From Streptomyces caelestis (GTDB lineage Bacteria > Actinomycetota > Actinomycetes > Streptomycetales > Streptomycetaceae): a stretch of 64,000 nt of DNA. Of the stretch, positions 1 through 8,227 are shown piece after piece. Within the stretch, counting starts at the first letter, position 1. Each line of letters opens with the position of its first letter. The notes below the pieces were generated by a model. That model was given only the letters and a program-made list of their open reading frames with translations, searched no databases and was not told where the DNA came from. A program made the position numbers and the translations under genes. The stretch lies in the NCBI RefSeq assembly GCF_014205255.1, contig NZ_JACHNE010000001.1:6820001-6884000 (forward strand), read 5' to 3'.

Positions 1-204
1 CTCCAGCGCCGACCGCAGCCGGTCGAAGGCCAGTTCCACCTGCGTGGCGAAGTCGCCGGGCACGGGGGCGCCGGTGGCGTCGGAGGCGTACTGGCCGCCG
101 ATGAAGACGGTTTCGCCGGGTGCCGAGACGGCGTGGCTGTAGCCGAACGGCGTGGGGTCGTGGAGCGTGGCCGGGTTGGTGATCGTGCGCGAGTCGCGCG
201 TCAT
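1..204 (-). CDS. RidA/YjgF-family protein (3' part cut by window edge)
   Basis: The first 68 codons of a gene running off the left edge. The ATG at 204 follows an AAAGGA ribosome site by about 10 nt. The peptide has the pattern FGYSHAVSAPGETVFIGGQY followed by a stretch rich in Thr/Glu/Leu (TQVELAFDRLRSALE), as in the N-terminal half of RidA (YjgF/YER057c/UK114) proteins. Classical members hydrolyse reactive enamine/imine intermediates released by PLP enzymes. The diagnostic catalytic Arg lies in the missing half, so it is unclear whether this is a true deaminase or one of the many divergent paralogues. No partner gene can be assigned. Confidence 0.8.
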   Translation of the reverse strand, partial: MTRDSRTITNPATLHDPTPFGYSHAVSAPGETVFIGGQYASDATGAPVPGDFATQVELAFDRLRSALE

Positions 205-309
205 GACCGGGCAGTCCTTTCGCGGAGTACGGCCGCCGCACACCGGCGGCGGCCCTGACACTCCTGCCAACTCCCCGCGCGTGTCCGGGCATTCCTCACC
301 GGAACACCT

Positions 310-1557
310 TCAGCGCACGCGCGTGACGAATGCCTGTCGCTCGCTGAAGCCGGCCTCGCCCTGGAGGTCGAGCCGCTCACCGTCGAAGGCCACGACCCGG
401 CCCCGGGCGTCGATGGTCGGGTGGGCCGCGGGCCGCTGGTTCGCCGTGCCGTCGGGGCGGGCGCTGATCACGGCCACCTGGCCGGTGCGCAGATCACGCC
501 AGTAGACGATCTGGCGGGGGCGCTGACCGGGGTCCGATTGGGACACGGCGAAGGCGATCCGGCGGGCGTCGGCGCTCGGCCGGCCGCTGTGTGTGGTGTA
601 CTGCGGCTGCGGGCCCAGGACGTGCCGCAGCGTTCCCCGCCGCAGATCCCGTACCACGACGCCCGCGGTGTCGTTGGTGCCTCCGGACGGCAGCGTGAGG
701 CACCTCCGGCTGAACGCGACATGGCGGCCGTCGGCGCTGATCACCGGGGAATCGACCCAGCTCTCCGCTGGGTCTCCCGCGCACTCGGCGTCGGCGCGGG
801 TGCGCTCTCCCGTCCGCCGGTCGAGGACGTGGACGCCTTCCTCGTCCTCGCCGGGATCGGTCCCCGCGTCCCACAGGTGATAGGCGACGCGGCTGCCGTC
901 GTGGCTCAGCGTGGGGGAGACCAGGCGTTGCTCGCCGCTGGGCAGCGGGTGGTCGATCTCCGTGGCGGTGCCCCGCCGGAGGTCACGCACGTAGAGCAGT
1001 GACCGGTCGTCGGACCTGTCCGTCGGCCGGGCCGTGAACGCCACGTACCGCCCGTCGCCGCTGACGACCGGCGTCGACGCCCGGCCGAAGGCGGGGTCGG
1101 TGCCCTCGTCGACCTGTGCGGTGCGGCCCGTCCGGGTGTCGTGGAGGTAGGCCGGGAGCCTCACCTCGCGGGGCGGCGGCCAGGTGTTCGGCGCGAGCGC
1201 GGCGAAGGCGACGCGTGTGCCGTCCGCACTGATGGACGGCGTCCCGAACTCCTGATCACCCGGAACGTCGCTGACCCAGCGCAGGTCCCCGGTGCGCAGG
1301 TCCTTCACATAGACGTCGGCGGCGCTGTCCGTGTCGCCGGGAGCCAGATTCGTGGCCCACGACAGGAACGCCACGTGTCTGCCGTCGGCACTGGCCACGG
1401 GGTGCGCCGAAGCCCCGTTCCCCTTGACGCCGTCGGCCGTGACGTCGACGAACTCCGTGCCCGGTCTCGGCTCGGACGCCCCGGCGGGCCCGGCCGGCGC
1501 CGCCGTGCACACCGATGCCATGGCGGCGACGACAGCCGCTCGTAACGCAGAACGCAT
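310..1557 (-). CDS. Secreted TolB-like (PD40) beta-propeller protein
   Basis: About 415 aa. A GGGGGGA ribosome site lies just before two consecutive ATGs; the second, at 1557, has the better spacing. The N-terminus is a signal peptide (basic start, Ala-rich core, cleavage near GPAGASEP). The mature part holds at least six repeats of the type SADGRHVAF / SGDGRYVAF / SHDGSRVAY followed by YVRDLRRGT-like strands, the PD40/WD40-like repeat of TolB-type propellers. No enzymatic motif is visible, so a ligand- or protein-binding role outside the membrane is the most that can be said. It lies downstream of a LacI regulator gene on the same strand, with a 177-nt gap, and is probably transcribed separately. 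Confidence 0.85.
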   Translation of the reverse strand: MRSALRAAVVAAMASVCTAAPAGPAGASEPRPGTEFVDVTADGVKGNGASAHPVASADGRHVAFLSWATNLAPGDTDSAADVYVKDLRTGDLRWVSDVPGDQEFGTPSISADGTRVAFAALAPNTWPPPREVRLPAYLHDTRTGRTAQVDEGTDPAFGRASTPVVSGDGRYVAFTARPTDRSDDRSLLYVRDLRRGTATEIDHPLPSGEQRLVSPTLSHDGSRVAYHLWDAGTDPGEDEEGVHVLDRRTGERTRADAECAGDPAESWVDSPVISADGRHVAFSRRCLTLPSGGTNDTAGVVVRDLRRGTLRHVLGPQPQYTTHSGRPSADARRIAFAVSQSDPGQRPRQIVYWRDLRTGQVAVISARPDGTANQRPAAHPTIDARGRVVAFDGERLDLQGEAGFSERQAFVTRVR

Positions 1558-1734
1558 CATTCCCCCCGGTCGGCAACGCCCCCCGTCCCTGTGGCAAGGG
1601 GCCCTCACCCATGCAACGACCCCACCGGGCACAGGTCAATGCGTCCATTTCCGTACAACCCGATCGCGCCGCCGACTGTCCGCGCCCGCGAGTGTGGATG
1701 ACCGGCCCCACCCCCTCCCGTACCCGCACCACCG

Positions 1735-2778
1735 CTACACCCGTGGCGCCGCCGTGCTCGCCCGTTCCACCAACCGTGTCGACAACTCCGTCCGTGTGCT
1801 CTCCGGGTGGTGGCCGTCCATGAGGCGCAGCAGTGACCGCAGGGCCGTCGCGGCCATCTCCGACAGTGGCTGGCGGACCGTGGTCAGCGCGGGGGAGGCC
1901 CAGCGCGCCTCGGGCAGGTCGTCGAAGCCCACCACACTGATGTCGTCCGGGACTCTCAAACCCCGTTCGGCCAGGGCCTCGTACACCCCCAGCGCCATCC
2001 GGTCCGAGCAGACGAAGACGGCCGTCGGCGGCTCGGGCAGGTCGAGCAGTTCCCGCATGCGGCGGTGGGCCAGGCTCTCGTCGAAGCCGGCGTGCCGGAC
2101 GTACTCGGCGCGGTGCCGGACCCCGGCCGACGCGAGCGCCGAGCGGTAACCGGCGACCCGCGCGCTGCTGCACATCGTGCGCCGGTGCCCGGCGATGACG
2201 GCGATGCGCTCGTGCCCCAGGGACAGCAGATGCTCGGTGGCCGTCAGACCGCCCTGCCAGTTCGCCGCGCCCACCGACGCCACGCCCTCCGGCGGTTCCT
2301 GGACCGGGTCGATCATCACGAACGGGATGCGGTGCTGCTCCAGCCAGGCGTACTGGGAATCGCTCAGCTCGGCCAGGTTGAACAGGACCCCGGAGGAACC
2401 CCGGGCGACCAGCTTGTCCAGCCAGCCCCGCTCCGGGCGGCCGGCCCGGGTGCGGGTCAGGGCCGCCGACACCACGACCTCCAGTCCCGCGTCGTGCGCC
2501 GCCTCCTCCACCCCGTGCAGCACCGCGCCCGACCAGGAGCTCTCCAGCGAGTGCACGACCAGGTCGACCAGCCGGGGTGCCTTCGTCGCGTCGAACCGGG
2601 GTCTGCGCACATAGCCGAGCCGGTCGAGCGCCTCGGTGACGCGGCGGCGGGTCTCGGGTGCCACGTCCTCCCGGCCGTTGACCACCTTCGAGGCCGTCGG
2701 CACCGACACCCCCGCCTCGCGGGCCACGACCGCCAGCGTCGGACCGGCCGCCATGCTCGCACTCGCCGTACGGACCAT
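1735..2778 (-). CDS. LacI-family transcriptional regulator (first of three)
   Basis: About 347 aa. The N-terminal helix-turn-helix reads TLAVVAREAGVSVPTASKVV with the LacI hinge (RRVTEALDRLGYV) after it, followed by a periplasmic-binding-protein-like effector domain ending in the typical DDISVVGFDDLPEARWASPALTTV region. The ATG at 2778 is preferred to the GTG at 2790 because GGAGAGGTGGGG sits at workable spacing from it. A palindromic element 86 nt upstream (2864-2886) fits autoregulation. The gene lies directly downstream of the ABC importer/GH43 operon on the same strand, so it likely senses a sugar released by that system. The effector is unknown. Confidence 0.93.
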   Translation of the reverse strand: MVRTASASMAAGPTLAVVAREAGVSVPTASKVVNGREDVAPETRRRVTEALDRLGYVRRPRFDATKAPRLVDLVVHSLESSWSGAVLHGVEEAAHDAGLEVVVSAALTRTRAGRPERGWLDKLVARGSSGVLFNLAELSDSQYAWLEQHRIPFVMIDPVQEPPEGVASVGAANWQGGLTATEHLLSLGHERIAVIAGHRRTMCSSARVAGYRSALASAGVRHRAEYVRHAGFDESLAHRRMRELLDLPEPPTAVFVCSDRMALGVYEALAERGLRVPDDISVVGFDDLPEARWASPALTTVRQPLSEMAATALRSLLRLMDGHHPESTRTELSTRLVERASTAAPRV

Positions 2779-2863
2779 CGGGAACCCCACCTCTCCGGCC
2801 CGCCCGAGGGCCGTGGAAAGTTTCGACCAGCGCTGCTCGCCGTGGGCCGGAGTCCGACCCGAC

Positions 2864-2886
2864 AGAAAGCGCTTCCTACTGTAGGT
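2864..2886 (-). promoter_or_regulatory. LacI-type promoter/operator element, copy A
   Basis: On the minus strand this reads ACCTACAGTAGG followed by AAGCGCTTTCT. The AAGCGCTT core is a perfect 8-bp palindrome and TACAGT could act as a -10 box. Twenty of 23 bases match a second copy at 18554-18576, upstream of the 2-hydroxyacid dehydrogenase, in the same orientation relative to the gene. This suggests one regulator controls both, most simply the LacI protein encoded just downstream. The pairing of protein and site is inferred. Confidence 0.6.
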
Positions 2887-2964
2887 GCGGCGCAGGACGG
2901 CGGGAAGACAAGTGAATTCACGGGTTCTCGCCGGTCAAAACTTTCGAAACCCCGAACAAGACCC

Positions 2965-4566
2965 TCAGTCGGGTGTGCAGGTCAGCCGGAACCCCCTGAA
3001 GTCCGCCGTGAACGCCGCGTCGACGAGGTCCCGGGCGTGGACGCCCGCCATCGCACCGGTGAAGCGCAGCCGGGAACCGTGGTCGTCGGACAGCCGGCTG
3101 AAGTCCAGGGCCGGGCCGATCGCCGTGCGGGCCCCGTCCCGTACGTGCCAGAAGCGTGCCTCGGCTCCCTCGATCGTCACGCCCAGCGTCGCGGCCGCCC
3201 CTACCGGCACCTCCACGACGGCCACCTGCCGGGTGCCGGCCTCGTCGCGCTCCACCAGGCTGAGCACCGTACGGCCCCCCGCACCTGGCATGCCCCGCCA
3301 CTGCTGTCCGCGCTGCGGCTCACCCTCGGGCTCCGCCCAAGTCAGGTCCAGGCTGAGATACGCCTCGGGGTTGTACCAGAGCACCAGCCCGGCGGCCTGT
3401 GTGAAGGTGACCGGCCGCGCCTCGACGGTGACCTCGGCCTCCGCGCGATGCTCGGTGATGCGCTGGGCCAGCAGGCTGCTCGCCCAGCGGGACTCCGGGC
3501 CGTGCCGGCCGCGCAGCCGGATCCAGCCGGGCCGGGCCGTCGTGTCGGCCCAGGACGGGTCCGGCGGCTCGCGCAGGGTGCTCCACGGCCAGGACAGGTC
3601 CTCGGGCGGGGCGGCGGGAGGCAGCGGGTGCGGACGTGTCGGTACGTCGACGTCCACCGCCGGGTGCCAGCCGCCCTGCCGCAGCCGGGGCCAGCCCTCC
3701 GCGTCCCAGGTCACCGCCTGGATCGCGGTCTCCCGGCCGAGCGGGCAGCGGCGGCCCCGCGGCGTGTGCAGCGGACGGGCCGTCAGATGGCCGATCAGCC
3801 ACTGCCCGTCCGGCGTCTCGACCAGCTCGCCGTGCCCGGCCTTCTGCAACGGCACGTCCGGGTCGTCCCGGGTGGTCAGCAAGGGCCGTTCGTCGAGTGC
3901 GTACGGCCCGGTCAGCTCCCGGCTGCGGGCCACCCGCACCCCGTGCTCCCAGCCTGTGCCGCCCTCCGCGAGGACGAGGTAGTACCAGCCGTCGCGCCGC
4001 AGCAGCTTCGGCCCCTCGATGAGCCGGTCGTGCTGGAGCAGCAGACGCGTCGGCCCGACGGGGGCGAGCGTGTCCCGGTCCAGCTCCGTGACGACGATCC
4101 CGGCGAACCGCTGACCGCCCGGCCGGTGGTCGTTCTGGAGGTTCAGCAGCCACAGCCGGCCGTCCTCGTGGAACAGGGCCGGGTCGAAGCCGTGGCTCGC
4201 GACCCGGCGCGGGGCGCTCCACTCGCCGCTCACGTCGGCGGCTGTCGAGACGTACGTGTCCAGGTCGAAGTACGGCGTGCCGACCGAGCGGACGACGGTG
4301 TACGTCACCCAGAACCGTTCCCCGTCCCAGCTCAGCGACGGCGCCCAGACGCCCCCGGAGTCGGGCACCCCGGCCAGCGAGTCACCGGGGGCCGCGCCCC
4401 GGACGTGCCCCGCGTACTCCCAGTGGGCCAGGTCGCGGGAGCGGTGCACCGGGATCGTCGGGAACCACTCGAAGGAGCTGGTCGCCACGTAGTACCAGTC
4501 GCCGACCCGGACCAGGGAGGGGTCGGGGGCGAAGCCGCGGAGGACGGGGTTGTGCAGGACGGTCAC
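2965..4566 (-). CDS. Glycoside hydrolase family 43 (beta-xylosidase / alpha-L-arabinofuranosidase type)
   Basis: 533 aa starting at GTG 4566, with GGAG 7 nt upstream. There is no signal peptide, so it is probably cytoplasmic. The five-bladed GH43 propeller occupies roughly residues 5-300: FAPDPSLV carries the likely catalytic base D15, GFDPALF the pKa-tuning D128, and LIEGPKL the likely acid E184. Residues of about 320-530 form a second beta-sandwich domain, as in the xylosidase/arabinosidase subgroup of GH43. It follows the two permease genes of a sugar ABC importer by 123 nt. A reasonable reading is that the importer brings in xylo- or arabino-oligosaccharides that this enzyme trims inside the cell. 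The exact linkage cannot be read from sequence. Confidence 0.92.
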   Translation of the reverse strand: MTVLHNPVLRGFAPDPSLVRVGDWYYVATSSFEWFPTIPVHRSRDLAHWEYAGHVRGAAPGDSLAGVPDSGGVWAPSLSWDGERFWVTYTVVRSVGTPYFDLDTYVSTAADVSGEWSAPRRVASHGFDPALFHEDGRLWLLNLQNDHRPGGQRFAGIVVTELDRDTLAPVGPTRLLLQHDRLIEGPKLLRRDGWYYLVLAEGGTGWEHGVRVARSRELTGPYALDERPLLTTRDDPDVPLQKAGHGELVETPDGQWLIGHLTARPLHTPRGRRCPLGRETAIQAVTWDAEGWPRLRQGGWHPAVDVDVPTRPHPLPPAAPPEDLSWPWSTLREPPDPSWADTTARPGWIRLRGRHGPESRWASSLLAQRITEHRAEAEVTVEARPVTFTQAAGLVLWYNPEAYLSLDLTWAEPEGEPQRGQQWRGMPGAGGRTVLSLVERDEAGTRQVAVVEVPVGAAATLGVTIEGAEARFWHVRDGARTAIGPALDFSRLSDDHGSRLRFTGAMAGVHARDLVDAAFTADFRGFRLTCTPD

Positions 4567-4656
4567 GTGAGGGCTCCGGGAGGGGAGGGCACCCGGGGAC
4601 CGCGGGGAGTCAGGGTCACCTGCGGCCCCCGGGAGTCAGGGAAAGGCGAAGGAGAT

Positions 4657-4707
4657 CACTTGAGGGCGCCGCTCACTTGAGGACGCCGCTCACTTGAGGG
4701 CGCCGAG
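4657..4707 (-). repeat. Three tandem 17-bp repeats duplicating the end of the permease gene
   Basis: Units CACTTGAGGGCGCCGCT, CACTTGAGGACGCCGCT and CACTTGAGGGCGCCGAG lie head to tail at 4657, 4674 and 4691. On the minus strand each contains CTCAAGTGA, so the last codons and stop of the permease (reading LGALK then stop) are repeated twice downstream. The unit length is not a multiple of three and only the first stop is used. It looks like slippage duplication at the 3' end of the gene. Confidence 0.85.
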
Positions 4708-5604
4708 CGTCACGCCCGACCGCCAGTAGCGGCGCATCGCGACCATCATGATCGCCATCGGCACGATGGACAGCAGCGCGCCGGTCAGGACGAGGCCCGT
4801 CAGGTCGATGCCGGACTCAAGGCGGGTGCCGGTCCAGTTGTACAGGCCCAGGTTGAGTGTCCAGTTCTCCTTGCCGCGCAGCACGGTCAGCGGGAGGAAG
4901 AAGGCGTTCCAGGTGTTGACGAAGGCCAGCAGGAACACCGTCGCGCCGCCCGTCGTCATCATCCGCAGCACGATGCTGAAGAAGATCCGCAGCTCGCCGG
5001 CACCGTCGATCCGGGCCGCCTCCAGCAGCTCGTAGGGGACCGTGGCCTCGGTGTACACCTTGGCCAGATACACGCTGAACGGGTTGATCAGGCAGGGGAT
5101 CAGCATCGCCCACGGGGTGTCCACCATGCCGAGCGCCGAGAACAGCAGATACAGCGGGAGCGTGAGCAGCGCGATCGGGATCAGGAACGAGCCCACGACA
5201 CACGCGAAGATCACGTTGCGGCCGGGGAAGTCGAACCGGGCGAGGCCGTAACCGGTCGCCAGCGCGATCAGTGTGCCGCCGAGCGAGCCGACCCCGGCGT
5301 ACAGGAACGAGTTGGCCGTCCACCGCAGGAAGATGCCGTCCTGGTAGGTGAAGACCTGTTGCAGGTTGTCCCAGAGATGCCAGCCGGAGAACCACAGGCC
5401 GTTGCTCTGGTACAGCGCCGTGCGGTCCTTGGTCGCGGCGACGATCAGCCACCACACCGGGAACAGGCTGTAGACGCTGGCCAGGATCAGCCCGACCAGC
5501 AGGAACCGCTGACCACCCCGCCCGCGGGAGGCCGCGTCCGGGCGGGTCAGGCGCCGGACGCTGCGGACGGGGGGCCGCTCGGTGGGGTGCTCGGTCAGCA
5601 CCAT
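4690..5604 (-). CDS. Carbohydrate ABC transporter permease (MalG-like), importer 1
   Basis: 304 aa. The ATG at 5604 overlaps the stop of the upstream permease by one base (TGATG), which implies translational coupling. Six hydrophobic segments are visible, with the inner-membrane EAA loop EAARIDGAGELRIFFSIVLR near residue 200 that contacts the ATPase. The C-terminus is characteristic of the MalG/UgpE class. It works with the permease at 5604-6488 and the binding lipoprotein at 6497-7834. No ATPase gene is in the operon, as is usual in Streptomyces, where a shared MsiK-type ATPase energises many sugar importers. The substrate is unknown; the linked GH43 gene suggests a plant-derived oligosaccharide. 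Confidence 0.95.
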   Translation of the reverse strand: MVLTEHPTERPPVRSVRRLTRPDAASRGRGGQRFLLVGLILASVYSLFPVWWLIVAATKDRTALYQSNGLWFSGWHLWDNLQQVFTYQDGIFLRWTANSFLYAGVGSLGGTLIALATGYGLARFDFPGRNVIFACVVGSFLIPIALLTLPLYLLFSALGMVDTPWAMLIPCLINPFSVYLAKVYTEATVPYELLEAARIDGAGELRIFFSIVLRMMTTGGATVFLLAFVNTWNAFFLPLTVLRGKENWTLNLGLYNWTGTRLESGIDLTGLVLTGALLSIVPMAIMMVAMRRYWRSGVTLGALK

Positions 5605-6488
5605 CAGTCGGCCTCCTTCGAGGTGAGCCGGTAGAAGAGGAAGGAGGCGACGCCCAGGATCAGGGCGAGGAGCACGGACAGGGCGGCCGCGTAGTTGTAG
5701 TTGCCCGCGTTGAACGCCTGGTTGTAGATGATCATGATCGGGGTGAAGCTGTCGCTGACCGTCTGCGGGGTGATGTTCCGGAACAGTGCCGGCTCGTTGA
5801 AGATCTGGAGCATCTGGATGATCGACAGCAGACCCGTCAGGACCAGCGCCCCGCGCACGTACGGAATCTTGATGCTGCGCGCGATCCGCAGCTCGGAGGC
5901 GCCGTCGAGCCGCGCCGCCTCGAACAGGTCGCGGGGCACGCCCTGGAGCGCCGAGTAGATGATCACCATGTTGTAGCCGATGCCGTGCCAGGTCAGCAGG
6001 TTGCCGATGGACGGCCACACCATCGACGGCGCGAAGAAGTTCCAGTCGAACCCGAGGGCCTTGCCGATCGGGGTGAGCGGGCCGACGTCCGGGCTGTAGA
6101 GGTTGACCCACACGATCGCCGCGACCACGCCCGGGATCATGTACGGCACCAGCAGCAGGATCCGGAACCGGCTCGCCACCCTGGAGGTGAGCGCGTCCAG
6201 GAACAGCGCCAGCAGCAGGCTGATCAGCAGCATGAACGGGATCTGCACACAGGCGAAGAGCACCACGCGCAGGATGGAGTTCATGAACGCCGAGTCCGTC
6301 AGCCCCTGGCCGTAGTTGTCGAGCCCGACGAACTCCGTCGTGGCGCCGCCGAGGCCGAGCCCGGACTGCTTCTCCGTGAACAGCGACTCGTAGACGGCGT
6401 AGCCGATCGGGAGCAGATACAGGAAGACGAAGCCGAGCTGGAAGGGCACCGTGAACGCGGCACCCTTCCAGCGCAGGGAGCGAATCAT
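5604..6488 (-). CDS. Carbohydrate ABC transporter permease (MalF-like), importer 1
   Basis: 294 aa, starting at the ATG at 6488 that encodes MIRSLRWKGAAF; this lies 8 nt after the stop of the binding-protein gene. Six membrane spans are predicted by eye, with the conserved cytoplasmic loop FEAARLDGASELRIARSIKI typical of MalF/UgpA permeases. The gene is the second of a tight three-gene operon and forms the heterodimeric channel with the next permease. A periplasmic-type loop between the first two spans (about residues 35-75) is short, unlike E. coli MalF. Confidence 0.95.
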   Translation of the reverse strand: MIRSLRWKGAAFTVPFQLGFVFLYLLPIGYAVYESLFTEKQSGLGLGGATTEFVGLDNYGQGLTDSAFMNSILRVVLFACVQIPFMLLISLLLALFLDALTSRVASRFRILLLVPYMIPGVVAAIVWVNLYSPDVGPLTPIGKALGFDWNFFAPSMVWPSIGNLLTWHGIGYNMVIIYSALQGVPRDLFEAARLDGASELRIARSIKIPYVRGALVLTGLLSIIQMLQIFNEPALFRNITPQTVSDSFTPIMIIYNQAFNAGNYNYAAALSVLLALILGVASFLFYRLTSKEAD

Positions 6489-6496
6489 CGAATGCC

Positions 6497-7834
6497 TCAG
6501 CCCTTGACGCTGATACCGCGGGACTTCAGGTCCTTGACCGTCCACTCCTGCATGTGCGCGAGCAGGTCGGTGACCTTCTGCTCCTTGTTGACGACCTTGG
6601 CCCAGCCCGCCTGGAGCTCGGTGAACATCGCGGTCCAGTTGGGCCCGAAGGTCCAGTCGGTGGTGACGGTGCCCAGGCTGTCCGTCACGACCTTCTGCGC
6701 CGGCTCGTAGTTCTCGCCGAGCAGCTTCTGCGAGATCGACTCACCGACGTAGGTCTCGCTGTCGGCCAGCGCCGGCATCACGCCGTTGCCCGTCTCCGGG
6801 CTCGCCATCGTCTTGACCGCGTCCTGGTTCGTCGACATCCACAGCGCGGCCTGCGCTGCCTGCTCCTGGTTCTCGCACTGCTCGGTCACCAGGGTCACGC
6901 TGCCGGTCAGGTTGGTACCGGCCGGCGTCTTGGGCGCCTCGCCCTTGTACGTCGGCCACGGGGCCAGGGCCCAGTCACCGAAGGACTTGGTGAAGTTCTG
7001 CACCATGCCGGCCATCTGCCAGGTGGAGATCTGCCGGGTCGCGGTGGCGCCGGTGTCGTAGCTGCGCTGCACGGCCGCGTAGTCGGCGAAGGACAGCTTG
7101 GCGTTCAGGTCGTTGTCGATGATCTCCTGGATCACCTTCGCGGCCTTGAGGGTGCCCTCGTCCTGGAAGTTCACCTTCCAGGCATCGCCGTCGATCGCGT
7201 ACCAGTGCGCCCCGGCCTGCATGGCGAGCACCTCCAGGGTGCTCGGGTCCTCACCGGCGTAGTTCGTGATCTTGATGTCGTGCTTCTTCAGCTCCTTGCC
7301 CGCGGCGATGAAGTCGTCCCAGGTGGCCGGGGGCTTCAGGCCGTACTTCTGGAAAATGTCCGTGCGGTAGATCGTGAACTGGGGCGCCGAGCTGGTCGGC
7401 ACGCCATAGAGCTTGCCCTGCACCTGCGCGCTCGCCCAGGCGCCGGTGTTGAACTTGTCCTTCTCGCCCTCGACGTAACTCGTGATGTCGGCGAGCGCCC
7501 CCTGCGAGACCCAGCTGGTCACGTACTCGGCGGTGTTCTGCACCAGGCAGGGTGCGTTGCCGGCCTTCACCGCGTTGGTCAGCTGCTTCTGCATGGTCAG
7601 CTGGTCGGTGACCTTGGTGTACTTCAGCTGGATGTCCTTGTGAGAGGCGTTGAACGCCTTGACGACCGCCTCCTGGCCGTTGGCCCAGCCCCAGAAGGGG
7701 AGGGTGACCGGGCCGGACTTCGACGCGGCGTCGTCACCCGAGCCGGATCCGCCGCAGGCGGAGAGGAGACCTGTCAGCGCGATACCCGCGACAGCGGCGG
7801 AGGCGAACCTTCTCCGGGGGCTGGTGAAGTTCAT
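6497..7834 (-). CDS. Sugar-binding lipoprotein of ABC importer 1 (SBP family 1)
   Basis: 445 aa. The N-terminus has a basic start, a hydrophobic stretch and the lipobox LLSAC with the lipidated Cys at residue 27, followed by a Gly/Ser/Asp linker. The rest is a two-lobed extracellular binding protein of the MalE/UgpB type, with the GVPTSSAPQFTIYRTDIF segment and a Trp-rich C-terminal lobe. An AAGGA ribosome site precedes the ATG. It is the first gene of the importer operon and captures the substrate outside the membrane. A LacI gene lies upstream on the same strand, across a 393-nt gap holding palindromes, which makes this operon its likely target. Confidence 0.95.
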   Translation of the reverse strand: MNFTSPRRRFASAAVAGIALTGLLSACGGSGSGDDAASKSGPVTLPFWGWANGQEAVVKAFNASHKDIQLKYTKVTDQLTMQKQLTNAVKAGNAPCLVQNTAEYVTSWVSQGALADITSYVEGEKDKFNTGAWASAQVQGKLYGVPTSSAPQFTIYRTDIFQKYGLKPPATWDDFIAAGKELKKHDIKITNYAGEDPSTLEVLAMQAGAHWYAIDGDAWKVNFQDEGTLKAAKVIQEIIDNDLNAKLSFADYAAVQRSYDTGATATRQISTWQMAGMVQNFTKSFGDWALAPWPTYKGEAPKTPAGTNLTGSVTLVTEQCENQEQAAQAALWMSTNQDAVKTMASPETGNGVMPALADSETYVGESISQKLLGENYEPAQKVVTDSLGTVTTDWTFGPNWTAMFTELQAGWAKVVNKEQKVTDLLAHMQEWTVKDLKSRGISVKG

Positions 7835-7859
7835 CTGACCGTGATCCTTCGGAATAGGG

Positions 7860-7872
7860 CGTTCTCAGAACG
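7860..7872. promoter_or_regulatory. Perfect 6-1-6 dyad CGTTCT-C-AGAACG
   Basis: A 13-bp inverted repeat 25 nt upstream of the start codon of the binding-protein gene, close to the ribosome site. Its place in the leader suits a repressor site or a short RNA hairpin. No family can be assigned. Confidence 0.4.
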
Positions 7873-8196
7873 AGAGGACGGCAGCGGCTCGGTGGTGCTG
7901 GCCAGGAACGGCGGCCGGAAACCGTCGGCTCGCGGTTGCGGGGGGTTCGGCCAAGCGTAAGCAGAAGCTGTAGTAAGCGGTTGCAGGGACCGTAGGCGGG
8001 TAGCTCGACTCTTAGCAAGAGGTGCGCGGCAATTTGTTACGGCGGATTGTCCGCAGGGTTATCCCCGGACGGGTGGCATCCGCTCCCGCCGGGCCTCATA
8101 TATTCGCAGGTCAGTGCGATGCCGGACGCGTCGACGCGAGGCCTCGGCGGCCACGTTGACGAAACCTCGAACGGGCTGCAAGGACCTCGGAAAACG

Positions 8197-8206
8197 GTTA
8201 CGTAAC
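8197..8206. promoter_or_regulatory. Operator-like palindrome GTTACGTAAC
   Basis: A perfect 10-bp palindrome between the LacI gene (stop at 8228) and the importer operon. It resembles the central-CG palindromes bound by LacI-family regulators of sugar operons. The neighbouring LacI protein is the obvious candidate binder; this is inference. Confidence 0.45.
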
Positions 8207-8227
8207 GACCTCTACGCGTTGTCCGTG

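Larger units (their letters stand above)
7835..8227. other. Intergenic region upstream of importer 1 operon
   Basis: 393 nt without a credible gene, between the start of the binding-protein gene and the stop of the LacI gene. It contains two dyads recorded separately (7860-7872 and 8197-8206). It also has a half-site-like GTAAGCGGTTGCAGG around 7970 and a comparatively AT-rich stretch near 8030. It probably holds the promoter and operators of the importer operon. Confidence 0.6.

Noticed and set aside
2065..4680. An 871-codon plus-strand open frame
   Set aside because: It lies opposite the LacI and GH43 genes, both of which have clear domains and ribosome sites; low-complexity composition marks it as a shadow.
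4567..7834. An ATP-binding subunit expected for the ABC importer
   Set aside because: No Walker/ABC-signature protein is encoded in or next to either importer operon; in streptomycetes a shared ATPase elsewhere usually serves.
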